A stretch of 54,234 nucleotides of DNA. It comes from Myxococcota bacterium. Its GTDB lineage: Bacteria; Myxococcota_A; Bradymonadia; UBA7976; UBA1532. The stretch lies in assembly GCA_023150895.1 (NCBI GenBank), contig JAKLJY010000052.1:1-54234 (forward strand), given 5' to 3'. Shown here piece by piece: positions 37,501-45,615 of this stretch (position 1 is the first letter of the stretch; each line of letters starts with the position of its first letter). The translations under genes and the position numbers were made by a program. A model generated the notes under the pieces. The model saw only the letters and a list, made by a program, of their open reading frames with translations, was not told where the DNA came from and did not search any database.

Positions 37501-39716
37501 GCCTCGGGCGGATCTACGAGACGGCGCGACCGGGTCATCGCGTCTGTCTGGCCGGCGGGTTCTCGGCATTGCCGGCGTGCGAAGACATCGGGCAGGTTCT
37601 CGAGGGCTGCGGTCAGGACGTCGCGGCTTTCCCGGCGCGCCCGGCACCCTGTTCGTGGGCGAAGATCTCACGCCCGGACATCAACGGCGCGTGCGCGCCG
37701 GAGGACGTGCCGGATGCCTGCACCGTCACGTACACGAGCTTCCGGCGGGCGCGCCTCACCGGCGCCGAGATGACCGCGGTGGTCCTGAACTCGGCGGACA
37801 CGTCGGAGGCCATCCTCGACGGCGCGAATCTGCGGGGCATGAGCGCGTTCGACGCCTTCATGGAGGGCACGTCGCTGGCCGGCGCCGACCTCGGCCGGGC
37901 GGATCTGGCCTTCGCGCCGTTCATGCAGGCCATGGATCTGACGGACGCGCGCCTCAGCCGGACGGACCTGCGCGAGACCTCGATCGCCCGCTCGACACTC
38001 ACCGGCGCCTTCTTCACCGAAGCGCAACTGACGGGCAGCGATCTCTCGAACACCGTCGCGCAAGCACCGGGAAATGGCGTCGGAAAGGTGACCTTCCGGG
38101 GGGCGGACCTGACGGGGACGGACTTCTTCCACGCGGACCTTCCGGGCGCGGACTTCGACGAGGCCAAAGTCGACGGGGCGAGCTTCATCCAGGCCTCGGT
38201 GCGGGGCGGCACGTTTCGCAAGATCACCGGCGCCGGACCCTACCTGTATTGCACCGACATCGGTGACACGGAGTTCCTGTTCTCGTCGTTTTCGGCGTTC
38301 GACCCCGAGCTCGTCCAGGCGCGGAACGCCCGATTCACCACGGTCGACGCCCCGGACGCCCTCGTTGCGCGCTCGGACTTCACGGGCGCGCAGATTCTCG
38401 GCGGCAACTGGGACGGTCTGCAGGTGGCCGGTCGCGCCGAGTGCCCGTTCGACGAGAATCCGCACACCTCCGTCACTTGCGGCCGGGACGACCCCGCGCC
38501 GGTCGAGGACTGCGCCTCGTTCCGGAGCGCGCGCTTCGAGGACGTGAGCCTCGACGGCGCGCAGCTCGGGGGTGACTTCACGGAGGCCGTGTTGCACAGC
38601 CCGTCGGCGTTCGCCTCCAACTTCGGGCTGAGCCTCTCCGGTGGTGACTTCACCCGCGCGGGCTTCTATCACATGCAGTTCACGCACCGGGACTACACGC
38701 CGCAGGTCGGATACGGCGGGCTCATCCACGAGTCCTGGAACGGCACGGTGCTCACCGAGGCGTGTCCGCTGAAGACGGACTTCATCGGCCTCTACTTCCG
38801 CGCGGGCAATGTCTTGAACGGGATGCGGATCGACCCGGCGAGCGCCGCGTGCCAGCGCGCCTGCACCTTGACCGACGGCGCCGTCTACAACGACTGTCTG
38901 AACGAGATGAACGCGTGTGACGGCCCGCCGCCCGGGGTCGGGGTCTTCCCGACGTGCGCGACCTTCCAGCACACCCGGATGAACGGCCTGGTCGTCACCG
39001 ACTGGGACCTGCCGCACATCGAGGTCGTCGACTCCGACTGGCAGACGTCGACGCTCCAGCGCGCCCAGCTCCCCTACCTCGAGGCGAACGGCAACGACTT
39101 CGACGGCACCGTGTTCCTCGACTCGAACCTCGACGACGCCGAGCTCACGGGCAACTCGCTCATCACCGCGGTCTTCCGCCGCACGAGCCTGCAGCGGGCC
39201 GACTTCACGGGGTCGAACCTCGGCTCGGTCGACTTCTTCGGCGCGAACCTGACGGGGGCCAACCTGACGGTCTGCGCGCAGAACGCGCAGTTCAACGACG
39301 ACGGCGCGACCCGCACGAATCTGACGAACGCGGTCTTCGACGACTTCGCCCGGGCGGACCTCGCGTCGGCGAACTTCACGAACGCGACCATGACGGGCGC
39401 GCGCCTCAACGCCGCCTGGATGCCCAACGCGGTGCTCACCGGCGCGACGGCCAACAACGCGCAGTTCCTGCGCGCGAACCTCTCCGGGGCCAATATGCGC
39501 AACATGAACCTGAGTGGAGCGGACCTGCGGGCCTGCAACTTCCAGAGCGCGACGTGGGGCGGCTCGAACTTCAGCGGCGCGACGCTCTGCGACACCGACT
39601 ACACCTGGCTCACGGCGGTGGGTCAGAACCGCTGCGTCGGCTGCACGAACCTGGCGGCCACCGTGCGCGTCGCCTGCGCGCTCAACTGCCCGGCATACAC
39701 CGATCCCTGCCCCTGA
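31560..39716 (+). CDS. Giant surface lipoprotein: 17 alternating beta-sandwich modules plus long pentapeptide-repeat region
   Basis: A 2,718-residue protein. ATG 31560 follows GGAGGAAACCC. The signal peptide ends LFALASC, lipidated at C25. Residues about 45-1590 are 17 modules of carboxypeptidase-regulatory/CnaB-like type in strict alternation: nine of one form (PG-x-V-x-G-x-V...GFD...LPAGxY...LxGF) and eight of the other (GTARLxG...HGGIRVExxGTP...TTxxGxF...GY). Residues about 1590-2700 are pentapeptide repeats, A(D/N)LxG or A-N-F-x-x type, which make a right-handed quadrilateral beta-helix. The helix is interrupted by Cys-rich inserts (for example around 37090-37220, 37340-37740, 38430-38520, 38790-38960). 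No enzyme motif is seen. It probably forms a long stalk and rod on the cell surface (inference). No overlap with neighbours. Confidence 0.9.
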   Translation: MTPVIRRRCAAAFVLLALLFALASCSEVAPTNPYDPATPEAQQAKGTVRGRVALAAPYTADAFEGAVVTLSRASAPDETAFETTPSPEGETPEATFTLADVPAGLYWLRVRLTGFAAMERLIEVTRGGEADVGTLSPDADVRSALQSVARLDGPGVMSHEGIVVTAQGTPFAALTAADGAFQMALSEGTFTLRASHAGYVSTERSGVVVAAGGVTTLDEPIVLAAAPGAVHLTVRLEPAVGMAERVIGVSVALAPAAGGDVVLAGQPDAQGNVLLAPVPAGDYVVSATLSGFGSDTRQVSVRPEQTAEVGTITLRAANDAVITGTALLRGAAVTSHQGILITVDDLTATAITDDEGAFRLPVNLGRHTLRANFPGYDEATVSEPVAVEQPGEQALNKPLELIPRPGAVRVRVQPEPDFRALALDLTAASLELTAAADGALVALGTPDAAGDALLSNVAPGRYRLAATLPGFLPAERLIDVAPQATADAGNLVLFAALDGLVTGTARLAGAADHSGIAVSSHRVPGVVYTDAAGGFRLPVIAETHTLTFRRAGYAAAQRADVVVAAGQTVALPEAIVLAGDPGALTGTVALQAGFDTPEARQAVDVSVFAADAPPEAAPLAQTNPSAEGRYLLAGLGAGRHRLLFSAQGFATEVREAAVPVGATVDVPHVTLFAPGDNLVLSGRAERAGEAEGAHSGIRVEIGGTAYFTETTAEGAWQIPCVADLVAGRTLAFTSPGYSPVTLPLPPVLSPPTHAVVDVARLLGEPGSLRGVVRIDERFANDELMPQVVLTLSHFEGDRIVEDRVEAPTAEGVFHFEDLPSGSYLLEARLANFVSAHTAAVVGLGAQVEVGELLLSPDDANRRGVLAGRVRLAGRPDGEHGGIRVETARSPYVTFTGSDGQFELDALGGVYAVEFRYVGYGLERLPAVEIPAQGRNELAADILLSGQPGRVLGTISLPAGFDDDARMVAVQVAIYDAAGEIVMSRSPAVTGDFVMGPLPAGDYTFEAALAGFRTERLPITLGPGESVDVRQIALSTEPVAPELAPRIAGRVEREGAGDGEHGGVRVEVQGTPYVAVTNGEGRFEITTLPESTRLRFTAERYAPEERGPFDMAAERVRDLEQDPAVGVVTLHGEPGRVRGVVALPAGFDAARFAQVAVRARRGVDVAAQVAPDAAGSFVIPALPAGAYTISVVLAGADPLDVPVTVEVGETHDVGRLALTVTRLEAAVTGTARLQGVVDVRGHGGIRVESQGTPFTTVTTEAGQFTLDVTPGPHTLVFSYPGYGRQTVAAGQVPAGPPALALGAEVVLPAQPGSISGSVGLARYGTVARLQGADVEILTAANARVALVRPAADGRFAAPDIATGAYTVRVSAVGYGSQSRAVIVPVGGAVAVGHFDLAHKSTTPEAVAFAGTVRVGDGREAGGTQVRVRLANPDQPFATVTTDAAGRFELLVAPDESHRVAVQRPGYVDPVLNTNWRWDAADARVENEQGQPFDITLVPAPLDGRVTVSVRITPDWIPAEQQWVRATLRSETFEAVRPQVTEAAPTVFSQVPAGRYVLSLERPGFTSVQVPLTLDFEHPQIVVPVVDIALTSLVSAQIDLIGRTLQACELRRSSVDFRGANLSGVTLTGDFSAAGGAACANCVQCGAFDFESVNLTNADLSGVTSLAGAQLQNADLFGADLEGRTLRGANLRFANLFGANLANAILARADLTGANLTSARATGAVFTEDAEASPAVPCVAGGARPAVVLTGANFAQTDLTGAHLRGVNLQGAVLSSALLASADFRYACLAGATLSLTDLSGTQLDRADLTNAVLTSSVLNGTVARGAQFVGASLTDAVIEGADFSTLPPARDQSCNPYPFAGAAGTRYDDRCGGDARFTDARCCRTELDGANLNGANLVGAVFDGADLIGTSLLGLTMGPIDRVAQLQPSACRPEVENDCRDICERYNACLGQVAGSAIDCDIFVPDCRAGLIDFIQGGNASGLGRIYETARPGHRVCLAGGFSALPACEDIGQVLEGCGQDVAAFPARPAPCSWAKISRPDINGACAPEDVPDACTVTYTSFRRARLTGAEMTAVVLNSADTSEAILDGANLRGMSAFDAFMEGTSLAGADLGRADLAFAPFMQAMDLTDARLSRTDLRETSIARSTLTGAFFTEAQLTGSDLSNTVAQAPGNGVGKVTFRGADLTGTDFFHADLPGADFDEAKVDGASFIQASVRGGTFRKITGAGPYLYCTDIGDTEFLFSSFSAFDPELVQARNARFTTVDAPDALVARSDFTGAQILGGNWDGLQVAGRAECPFDENPHTSVTCGRDDPAPVEDCASFRSARFEDVSLDGAQLGGDFTEAVLHSPSAFASNFGLSLSGGDFTRAGFYHMQFTHRDYTPQVGYGGLIHESWNGTVLTEACPLKTDFIGLYFRAGNVLNGMRIDPASAACQRACTLTDGAVYNDCLNEMNACDGPPPGVGVFPTCATFQHTRMNGLVVTDWDLPHIEVVDSDWQTSTLQRAQLPYLEANGNDFDGTVFLDSNLDDAELTGNSLITAVFRRTSLQRADFTGSNLGSVDFFGANLTGANLTVCAQNAQFNDDGATRTNLTNAVFDDFARADLASANFTNATMTGARLNAAWMPNAVLTGATANNAQFLRANLSGANMRNMNLSGADLRACNFQSATWGGSNFSGATLCDTDYTWLTAVGQNRCVGCTNLAATVRVACALNCPAYTDPCP
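31683..36330 (+). repeat. Coding tandem array of 17 beta-sandwich modules
   Basis: The modules are about 75-100 residues each. Nine type-B modules begin at or near PGxVxGxV (for example PGALTGTVALQAGFD, PGRVLGTISLPAGFD, PGRVRGVVALPAGFD), and eight type-A modules sit between them (for example GTARLQGVVDVRGHGGIRVE, GTARLAGAADHSGIAV, GRVEREGAGDGEHGGVRVE). The order is B-A-B-A... ending in B before the pentapeptide region. The sequence differs enough between copies that the DNA is not a simple repeat, which implies an old duplication of an A-B pair. Confidence 0.8.
36331..39660 (+). repeat. Pentapeptide-repeat region with Cys-rich interruptions
   Basis: Runs such as NADLSGVTSLAGAQLQNADL, ADLTGANLTSARATGAVF and ANLSGANMRNMNLSGADL repeat every five residues with Leu or Phe at the centre. 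This is the hallmark of the pentapeptide right-handed beta-helix. The region covers about 1,100 residues but is broken by segments with many cysteines (CGGDARFTDARCCRTELDGA, ENDCRDICERYNACLGQV, CQRACTLTDGAVYNDCLNEM). These may be disulphide-bonded loops on the outside of the helix, which would suit an extracellular location (inference). Confidence 0.85.
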
Positions 39717-39762
39717 GGGGGCTTCCGCCTCCGCCGCCACCGCCGCCGTCGTCGGCGACCCG

Positions 39763-41034
39763 TCAGTGCACCGTCGGCGTCTTGGGCAGATGCACGCGCT
39801 TCTCCGCCGGCACGCCGAAGTCGTCGTAGTGCTCGTCGGTGTGTGGCTCGGGCGTGGGCTCCGACGGCCATGCCTGGGTGTCTTCGTGGCCGCGATCACG
39901 GCCGTGCGCGCCCCCGCGACTCCGGTGACTCGCGGCCGCGTGCGGCGGTTCATCCCCGTCGTCGACGGCCTCGAGATCACCCTCGGCGCCGCGGTCGAGC
40001 AGCACGGCGAGGGCGCGCTTGAGCTCGTGCGTCTGCGCGTCGAGCTCCTGTGCGGCGACGGCGGTGGCCTCGGCGTGGGCCGTATTGTCGCGGGTCAGCG
40101 CGTCGACCTCGGCCATGTGGGCGAGCGCGTCGTCGAGCGCGCCGGCCTGCTGATTCGAGCCCTGGGCGATGTTCTCGATGAGCGCGTCGACCTCGCGCGT
40201 CGTGTCGATGACCTGACGCAGCGTGCGGCCGACCTGATCGGCGACCTGCGCGCCGTCCCGGCTGCGGCGGGTGGCCTCCTCGATGCGCGCGGTGGTCTGC
40301 TGTGCGGCCTCGGCGGAGTGCTGCGCGAGGCGGCGGACCTCGTCCGCGACGACCGAGAACCCGGCCCCGGCGGCGCCGGCCCGGGCGGCCTCGACCGCGG
40401 CGTTCAGCGCGAGGATGTTCGTCTGGAACGCGATGTCGTCGATGGACCGCACGATCTCGGCGATCTTCGCGTTGGCCTCGGTGATGGCCTGCATGGCCTG
40501 CTGCATGCGGGCGACCTCGGCCGCGCTGGAGTCGGCGGCCGTGCGCCCCCCGTGCGAGAGGCGGCGCGCGTCTTCGGCGTGCCGGGCGTTGTCGCGGATG
40601 GCATCGGTGACGCGCTCGAGCGCGTGCCGCGTGTCGCCCAATGCCTGCGTCTGATGGCCGGAGGTGTCGGCGACGCCCTGGCTCGACTCGGCGACCATGC
40701 CGGCCGCGCTGGCGACCTCGGTGGCGCCCGCCCACATGCGCTCGGCGAGGCCGCGGATGTGCCGCGTGATGCCGACGCTCGTCCAGATGCCGAACGCGAC
40801 GCCCACGCCGATGCCGAAGAGCGTGCCGATGATGAGCGTGAGCTCCCAGTTCTGCCCGGCGGCGACGATGGCCTGCACCTGCGCCTCGACCTCGGGGGTC
40901 TTCGCGAGCGGCCCGATCACGTCGAGCAATGCCCCCTCCGCCGCCCGCCGCGCGGTGACCCCGATGGCGCCCCCGACGAGCGGGACCGAGGCGACGATGC
41001 TGAAGGCCAGAATGAGCTGTGTGCGGAGTTTCAT
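39763..41034 (-). CDS. Methyl-accepting chemotaxis protein without a large sensor domain
   Basis: A 423-residue protein. Transmembrane helix 1 lies at about residues 6-27 and helix 2 at about 63-85, with only some 35 residues between them, so there is almost no periplasmic sensor. The rest is cytoplasmic, with the MCP signalling core [20 protein letters not shown] and [20 protein letters not shown]. The C-terminal 80 residues are His/Asp/Glu-rich, without a CheR-binding pentapeptide that I recognise. The ATG at 41032-41034 starts [11 protein letters not shown]. No che gene is nearby. It is convergent with the giant lipoprotein gene and divergent from the M4 protease gene. It may sense membrane or cytoplasmic state. 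Confidence 0.9.
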   Translation of the reverse strand: MKLRTQLILAFSIVASVPLVGGAIGVTARRAAEGALLDVIGPLAKTPEVEAQVQAIVAAGQNWELTLIIGTLFGIGVGVAFGIWTSVGITRHIRGLAERMWAGATEVASAAGMVAESSQGVADTSGHQTQALGDTRHALERVTDAIRDNARHAEDARRLSHGGRTAADSSAAEVARMQQAMQAITEANAKIAEIVRSIDDIAFQTNILALNAAVEAARAGAAGAGFSVVADEVRRLAQHSAEAAQQTTARIEEATRRSRDGAQVADQVGRTLRQVIDTTREVDALIENIAQGSNQQAGALDDALAHMAEVDALTRDNTAHAEATAVAAQELDAQTHELKRALAVLLDRGAEGDLEAVDDGDEPPHAAASHRSRGGAHGRDRGHEDTQAWPSEPTPEPHTDEHYDDFGVPAEKRVHLPKTPTVH

Positions 41035-41066
41035 GGGGGGTCTCGCGGTCGACGAGGGCGCCAGGG

Positions 41067-41084
41067 ACGACCCGCGCGGGTCGT
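41067..41084. promoter_or_regulatory. Perfect 18-bp palindrome in the MCP/M4 divergent promoter region
   Basis: ACGACCCGCGCGGGTCGT is a perfect palindrome in the 192-bp region between the divergent MCP (start 41034) and M4 protease (start 41227) genes. Dimeric repressors use sites of this form, so it may be an operator for one or both genes. It could also form a hairpin in either transcript. GC-rich DNA makes such palindromes more likely by chance. Confidence 0.35.
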
Positions 41085-41226
41085 AGGTGACGCATCGGCG
41101 TGCCGGCCCCGGCCGATGACCGGTGGGGTTTTCCGCACACCCCGGCGTTTTTCGTGTCGTGCCGCGGGGGCCGCCGTCGCCTGACGGGGGAACCGCGCGA
41201 GACCGCGCCCCCGACCCGGAGACCCC

Positions 41227-43899
41227 ATGCGTCCGAACCGCCCCGTTCCCCTGAAGGCCGCCACCCTGACTGCCCTGCTGCCGGCGCTGCTGCCCGCCCT
41301 GACCGGCTGCGAGGTGCCCGAACCGGCCCCGGCATCCGCCCAGGCCCAGATGAACGAAGACCCCGAGGCCCCCGCCGACGTCGAGACCGACGAGGCGGCG
41401 CTCATCGCCGAGGCCGCCGAGACGGCCGCCCTCCGCAGCCTGCGCGCGACGTCGCGCAGCACGGTCGAGTTCCGCAGCGAGCGGGGTGTGGTGCGCTCGC
41501 TGCGCTGCGACGTCACGCCCGCCGCCGCCGTCGGCAACGACCCGCTCGCCCTCGCGCTGAGCTTCCTGACGACCTACAAGGGCCTCTACGGGCTCTCGTC
41601 TCCGGTTTCGCAGCTCTTTCTCGACCGCGTGCAGAGCGACGGCCGCATCAAGCACCTGCACCTGCACCAGCGGCACCAGGGCCTGCCCGTGCTCGGCGGT
41701 GAGCTCGTGCTGCACCTCGAGGGGCGGCGCATCCTGGGGACGGGCGGGCACCTCGTGCGCGACCTGCCCACCCTGCCGGACGCTCGCCTGACGCCCGCCC
41801 GCGCCGAGGCCATCGCCGTGGACGCCGTGCCCCTGCGGGCGCCGTCGACGGTGGCGGTGCCCCGGCCGGTGGTCTTCGTCGGCGACCCCGCCGCGAACGG
41901 GCAGCGCGCCGTCCGCCGGGCCTTCGAGGTCTCGCTGCGCGGCCCGGCGCTCCACAGTGGCGAACCGCGCCAGTACCTCGCCTACGTCGACGCGCTCGAC
42001 GGCCGGATCCTCGACGCGCAGCCGCAGGAGCAGGATCTGAAGACCATCCTGGTGCAGAGCGCGCAGAACACGACCTCGGACGACTGTTTCGACGCCGCCT
42101 GGGAGAACCAGGAGGTCTCGTGGTTCACGCAGTTCGGCGCGACCGCCGCCTACGACGCCGACGACGACGCCTTCACGGACGGCGCGGACACCGCCGCCTT
42201 CTCCCATACGGTCTACGACTGGTTCAGCACCCAGCTCGGGCACCAGGGCATCGACGACGCCGATCACATGGTCCGGTCGATGGTGCACGTCGGCATGAAC
42301 TGGACCAACGCGAGCTACAGCCCGGGCTGCGGCGACATCAGCTTCGGCGATGGCTTCGCGCAGCTCGACATCATGGCCCACGAGTTCACGCACGGCGTCG
42401 ACCACAAGGCCCAGAACCTGAAGTACAAGAACCAGTCCGGCGCCCTCGACGAGAGTTACGCCGATGTGTTCGCATCGCTCATCGACGTCGACCCGCTCAT
42501 GGGCGAGGACCGCGAGGATCCGGGCGGCGGTGCCATTCGCAGTCTGGAGAACCCGGCGCTCTTCGGGGATCCCGACCACATGCAGGCGGCGCTCTCCGGC
42601 GACGGGCAGGGGCTGCGCATGCTGGCCCCGGGCGAGAGCGCCGAGTGTGACCGCGACGATCCGGACTACAACGACTGCGGGTTCGTCCACACCAACAGCG
42701 GCATCCCCAACAAGGCCGCGTGGCTTCTCATGGCCGGCGGCAGTCACGGCGGCTATCAGATCCAGGCCATCGGCCGGGCCCGGGTGGCGCCCCTGTATTA
42801 CATGGTGCTGACCTCGGGTCTGACCAGTGACGCCACCTTCATGGACGCCCGCGACGCCACGCTGAACTACGCCACCTGGCTCGGCTCGATGGGGCTCTTC
42901 GGGTTCGCACCGCAGCACGCCTGTCAGGTCCGCAACGCTTTCGCCGCGGTCGGCCTCGGCACGGGCGACGCGGACTGCGACGGCGTCCTCAACGGGAACG
43001 ACGCCGACAACGACGGCGACGGGTTGAAGGACGCGGTGGACAACTGCCCGAACCACTCGAACCCGGGTCAGCTCGACACGGACGGCGACGGCCTCGGCAA
43101 CGCCTGCGATCCGGACGTCGACGGGGACGGCGTGCAGGACGCCGTCGACAACTGCAAGCTCGCGCCGAACGCCAATCAGGCCGACACCGACGGGGACGGC
43201 AAGGGCGAGGCCTGCGACGACGACGACGGCGACGGCATCGTGAACACGCAGGACAACTGCAAGACGACCAAGAATACCTCGCAGACCGACACGGACGGGG
43301 ATGGCAAGGGCGACGCCTGCGACACCAACGACGACGGCGACGGGCACCCGGACGCCACGGACAACTGCGACACGGTCGCCAACAACGACCAGACGGACAC
43401 CGACGGCGATGGCGTGGGCAACGCCTGCGACAACTGCCCGAACACGCCCAACGCCGACCAGACCGACTGCGACGGCAATGGCATCGGCGCGGCGTGCGAG
43501 CCGGCCCTCTCCAAGGAGAGCCTGCGGATTGGGGGGGCCTGCGGCGACGCCCCGCGCGCGATCAACATGTTCGTCCACCCGCTGGACCTCGTCGCCCTGC
43601 CAGTCTGCCAGAACTGCCCGGGCTATCTGCCCGACGACTACCGCATCACCGTCCAGGCCTCCCTTTCCAACGGCGCGCCCCTGCGCGTCGTCGACGAGCA
43701 GGGCTTCGAGGTCGCCGAGCTGACGGGGCGGGCCGGCACGGCCACCTTCGAGGTCCGGTCCGGCGCCGCCTACCGCGGCCTGCCCGCCGCCGTCGCCCCG
43801 CCCGTCTTCCGCGGCACGCAATACTTCCTGCAGGTGCCCCCCGCCGCCGACGCGAGCGAACAGTACCAGCTCACGTTCTCCGTCCAGGCGCCGCAGTAA
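41227..43899 (+). CDS. M4 (thermolysin-like) metalloprotease lipoprotein with thrombospondin-3 repeats
   Basis: An 890-residue protein. The signal sequence ends in a lipobox-like LPALTGC. Residues about 60-280 are a propeptide of the FTP/PepSY type ([40 protein letters not shown]). The M4 catalytic domain has HEFTH (H385, E386, H389) and the third zinc ligand E409 in [30 protein letters not shown] carries the usual active-site His. Residues about 580-760 are thrombospondin type 3 repeats (five or six Asp-rich units such as [20 protein letters not shown]) that bind calcium, and a C-terminal beta domain follows. It is a secreted calcium-dependent endopeptidase and probably cleaves its own propeptide. 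Complete and convincing. Confidence 0.95.
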   Translation: MRPNRPVPLKAATLTALLPALLPALTGCEVPEPAPASAQAQMNEDPEAPADVETDEAALIAEAAETAALRSLRATSRSTVEFRSERGVVRSLRCDVTPAAAVGNDPLALALSFLTTYKGLYGLSSPVSQLFLDRVQSDGRIKHLHLHQRHQGLPVLGGELVLHLEGRRILGTGGHLVRDLPTLPDARLTPARAEAIAVDAVPLRAPSTVAVPRPVVFVGDPAANGQRAVRRAFEVSLRGPALHSGEPRQYLAYVDALDGRILDAQPQEQDLKTILVQSAQNTTSDDCFDAAWENQEVSWFTQFGATAAYDADDDAFTDGADTAAFSHTVYDWFSTQLGHQGIDDADHMVRSMVHVGMNWTNASYSPGCGDISFGDGFAQLDIMAHEFTHGVDHKAQNLKYKNQSGALDESYADVFASLIDVDPLMGEDREDPGGGAIRSLENPALFGDPDHMQAALSGDGQGLRMLAPGESAECDRDDPDYNDCGFVHTNSGIPNKAAWLLMAGGSHGGYQIQAIGRARVAPLYYMVLTSGLTSDATFMDARDATLNYATWLGSMGLFGFAPQHACQVRNAFAAVGLGTGDADCDGVLNGNDADNDGDGLKDAVDNCPNHSNPGQLDTDGDGLGNACDPDVDGDGVQDAVDNCKLAPNANQADTDGDGKGEACDDDDGDGIVNTQDNCKTTKNTSQTDTDGDGKGDACDTNDDGDGHPDATDNCDTVANNDQTDTDGDGVGNACDNCPNTPNADQTDCDGNGIGAACEPALSKESLRIGGACGDAPRAINMFVHPLDLVALPVCQNCPGYLPDDYRITVQASLSNGAPLRVVDEQGFEVAELTGRAGTATFEVRSGAAYRGLPAAVAPPVFRGTQYFLQVPPAADASEQYQLTFSVQAPQ

Positions 43900-44032
43900 G
43901 CGCGCGACGGCGGCAGCGTGCGATGTCCCGTGCGGCGCCGGAGACCCCGCCGCGGGGGGCCCTCACTCACCCGAAGGGCACGCGCATCCGTGGTCGACCG
44001 CGGCGGCCCGGCGAGTCGCATGGGGCGGAGGC

Positions 44033-44155
44033 TCACTCGGTCGGTACCCACGGGCAGTCGCCTTCGGGCGGGTTGACGCAGCAGGCGTCGTCGGGCCCGG
44101 GGCCGTGGCCGAAACACGACTGAGGCACGAAGAGTGCGCTCGGTCCCGAAAGATC
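44033..44155 (-). pseudogene. 3' end of a gene cut by the IS element
   Basis: On the minus strand the frame running out of the IS continues as LSGPSALFVPQSCFGHGPGP and DDACCVNPPEGDCPWVPTE, then a stop at 44033-44035. The Cys/Pro-rich end with high third-position GC looks like a genuine C-terminus, about 40 codons long. The upstream part would lie inside or beyond the IS and is missing. I do not recognise the family. The remaining stretch 43900-44032 holds nothing else I can support. Confidence 0.4.
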
Positions 44156-44339
44156 GGGCTCTTCTCGGATACCCGTGGGTCGGGTTGAGCCGAGGATCTC
44201 ATGTCCACCGTTGTCGCAGGCCACGTCCGGCTCCGCCGGACACAAGCGGGCTCTTCTCGGATACCCGTGGGTCGGGTTGAGCCGAGGATCTCATGTCCAC
44301 CGTTGTCGCAGGCCACGTCCGGCTCCGCCGGACACAAGC
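44156..44339 (+). repeat. Tandem 92-bp duplication of the IS left end
   Basis: The 92 bases 44156-44247 are repeated without visible change at 44248-44339. Each copy starts GGGCTCTTCTCGGATACCCG and ends GGCTCCGCCGGACACAAGC. The unit matches the left end of the second IS copy at 53983-54075, which has it once. It is therefore the terminal inverted repeat and flanking part of the element, duplicated here. The perfect identity suggests a recent event. Confidence 0.9.
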
Positions 44340-44483
44340 GTGGGCGATTCAGGACCGGCTGGTAATGTGGCCGGCCCCGCGGCCGGGAACGGCGGTCTTG
44401 ATGGGGGTGATGCGTGGAGGTTGGCGAATGCACGCCGCTGGGTGACAAACCGGAGTTGCGAGAACCAGCCTGGAGCCAGCGAC

Positions 44484-45615
44484 GTGCAACTTCGGAAGGT
44501 ATTGGCGACCGCGCTCGGCGTCGAGCGTGTCGTGGTCACGAGCGCGACGGTGGAGGGCGACGCGCTGGTGTTCCTGGTGCGACCGGTGAAGAAGGAACGG
44601 CGCCGCTCCTCGCAGTGCGGGATTCGGTGCCCGGGCGACGACTCGGCGAGCGGCGTGCGGCGCTGGCGTGCGCTGGACATCGGGCGGACGCCGGTGCTCA
44701 TCGAGGCCATGGCGCCGCGGGTGAAGTGCAAGACGCACGGGGTCGTCGTGGAGCAGGCGCCCTGGGCTCGGCCGGCATCGACGAGGTGAGCTACCGCCAG
44801 GGTCACAAGTACCTCCCGGTCGTCGTCGATCACGGGAGCGGGCGGGTCGGGACAAGATGACCCTGGCGGCCTTCTTCGACGAGCTCGGCCCGGAGCGGAT
44901 CGCGAGCTGTGCTGAGCATCGACCCGTTTCACGTCGTGGCCTGGGGGACCGAGGCCCTCGACGAGGCGCGGCGCCTGGAACGCCTCCCGCAAGGCCGGCG
45001 AGCGGGACACTGCGAAGGTCGTCAAGGGCGCACGCTTCGCGCTGCTGAAGAACCCCGAGAACCCGACAGACCGCCAGAAGGTCCGACTCTCCGCGCTCGA
45101 GACGCTCAACAAGCCGCTCTACCGCGCCTACCTCATCAAGGAGATGCTCCGGCTGGTCTTCGCCACCAAGGGCGAGGAGGGCATAAAGCTGCTCCACACG
45201 TTGATCGCCTGGGCCCAGCGGTGCCGCATCCCAGCGTTCGTCAAGCTCGCAGCCCGCATTCGACGCAACCGCGACGGCATCGAGGCCGCCCTCACGCACC
45301 GCGTCTCCAACGGCCGCGTCGAGGCCACGAACAACCAGATTCGTCTCTTCAGAGACGCAGTTCGGGCTCCTGCCCGAACTGCTCTCGCTGCGGGCGAGTG
45401 AATCACCCTTCGCTCGCGGGTCCCGCCGAGACGGCGGGCCCCGGCCGGGGCTCCTGCCCCGGGTTTCATCCACGCGGGTGCCCCCAAAGGGCCATGGCCA
45501 ACTACTCACGAAACTCGCCCACGGCTTTCACAGTCCCACAGCGCTCATCGCACTCGTGTCTCTCGAGCTCGGCGGTCTTGCCATCGATCTTCCCGGCCGT
45601 CCAAGCCTCGGATGA
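44484..45615 (+). pseudogene. ISL3-family transposase, multiply disrupted
   Basis: GTG 44484, after GGAG, opens VQLRKVLATALGVERVVVTS, then a zinc-finger-like part (SSQCGIRCPGDDSASGVRRW, EAMAPRVKCKTHGVVVEQAP). After PWARP, about 60-70 residues are missing, and sense returns in another frame at GIDEVSYRQGHKYLPVVVDH (the first catalytic Asp), then TLAAFFDELGPERI, IDPFHVVAWGTEALDEARR (second Asp), FALLKNPENPTDRQK, RLVFATKGEEGIKLLHTLIA and SNGRVEATNNQIRL with the catalytic Glu. A 154-bp insert at 45348-45501 then separates it from LTKLAHGFHSPTALIALVSL and the stop at 45613-45615. The several shifts and deletions mean it cannot make an active enzyme. Confidence 0.88.
45348..45501. repeat. Hairpin-rich insert in the ISL3 transposase gene
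   Basis: About 154 bases that do not belong to the transposase split the codons for NNQIRL and LTKLAHGF. They are dense in perfect stem-loops: AGTTCGGGC-TCCT-GCCCGAACT (45359-45380, 9-bp stem), CCCGCCG-AGA-CGGCGGG (45422-45438) and CCGGGGC-TCCT-GCCCCGG (45445-45462). A further CGTCTC-TTCA-GAGACG stem (45342-45357) lies at the entry point. Two of the hairpins share the core GGGCTCCTGCCC. This resembles REP/MITE-like nested palindromes, or a small structured RNA. I see no coding sense in it. Confidence 0.6.

Noticed and set aside
33771-37538. A minus-strand open frame of more than 1,200 codons opposite the giant lipoprotein gene
   Set aside because: Its product is Arg/Gly/His-rich without domains, as expected for the antisense of high-GC3 coding DNA; the plus strand has signal peptide, ribosome site and clear modules.
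42970-43500. Regular Asp-codon repeats as a possible DNA satellite
   Set aside because: They encode thrombospondin type 3 calcium-binding repeats in frame with the M4 protease.
44484-45615. A functional ISL3 transposase expressed by programmed frameshifting
   Set aside because: Whole segments, including about 60-70 residues before the first catalytic Asp, are missing, and a 154-bp insert splits the 3' part.
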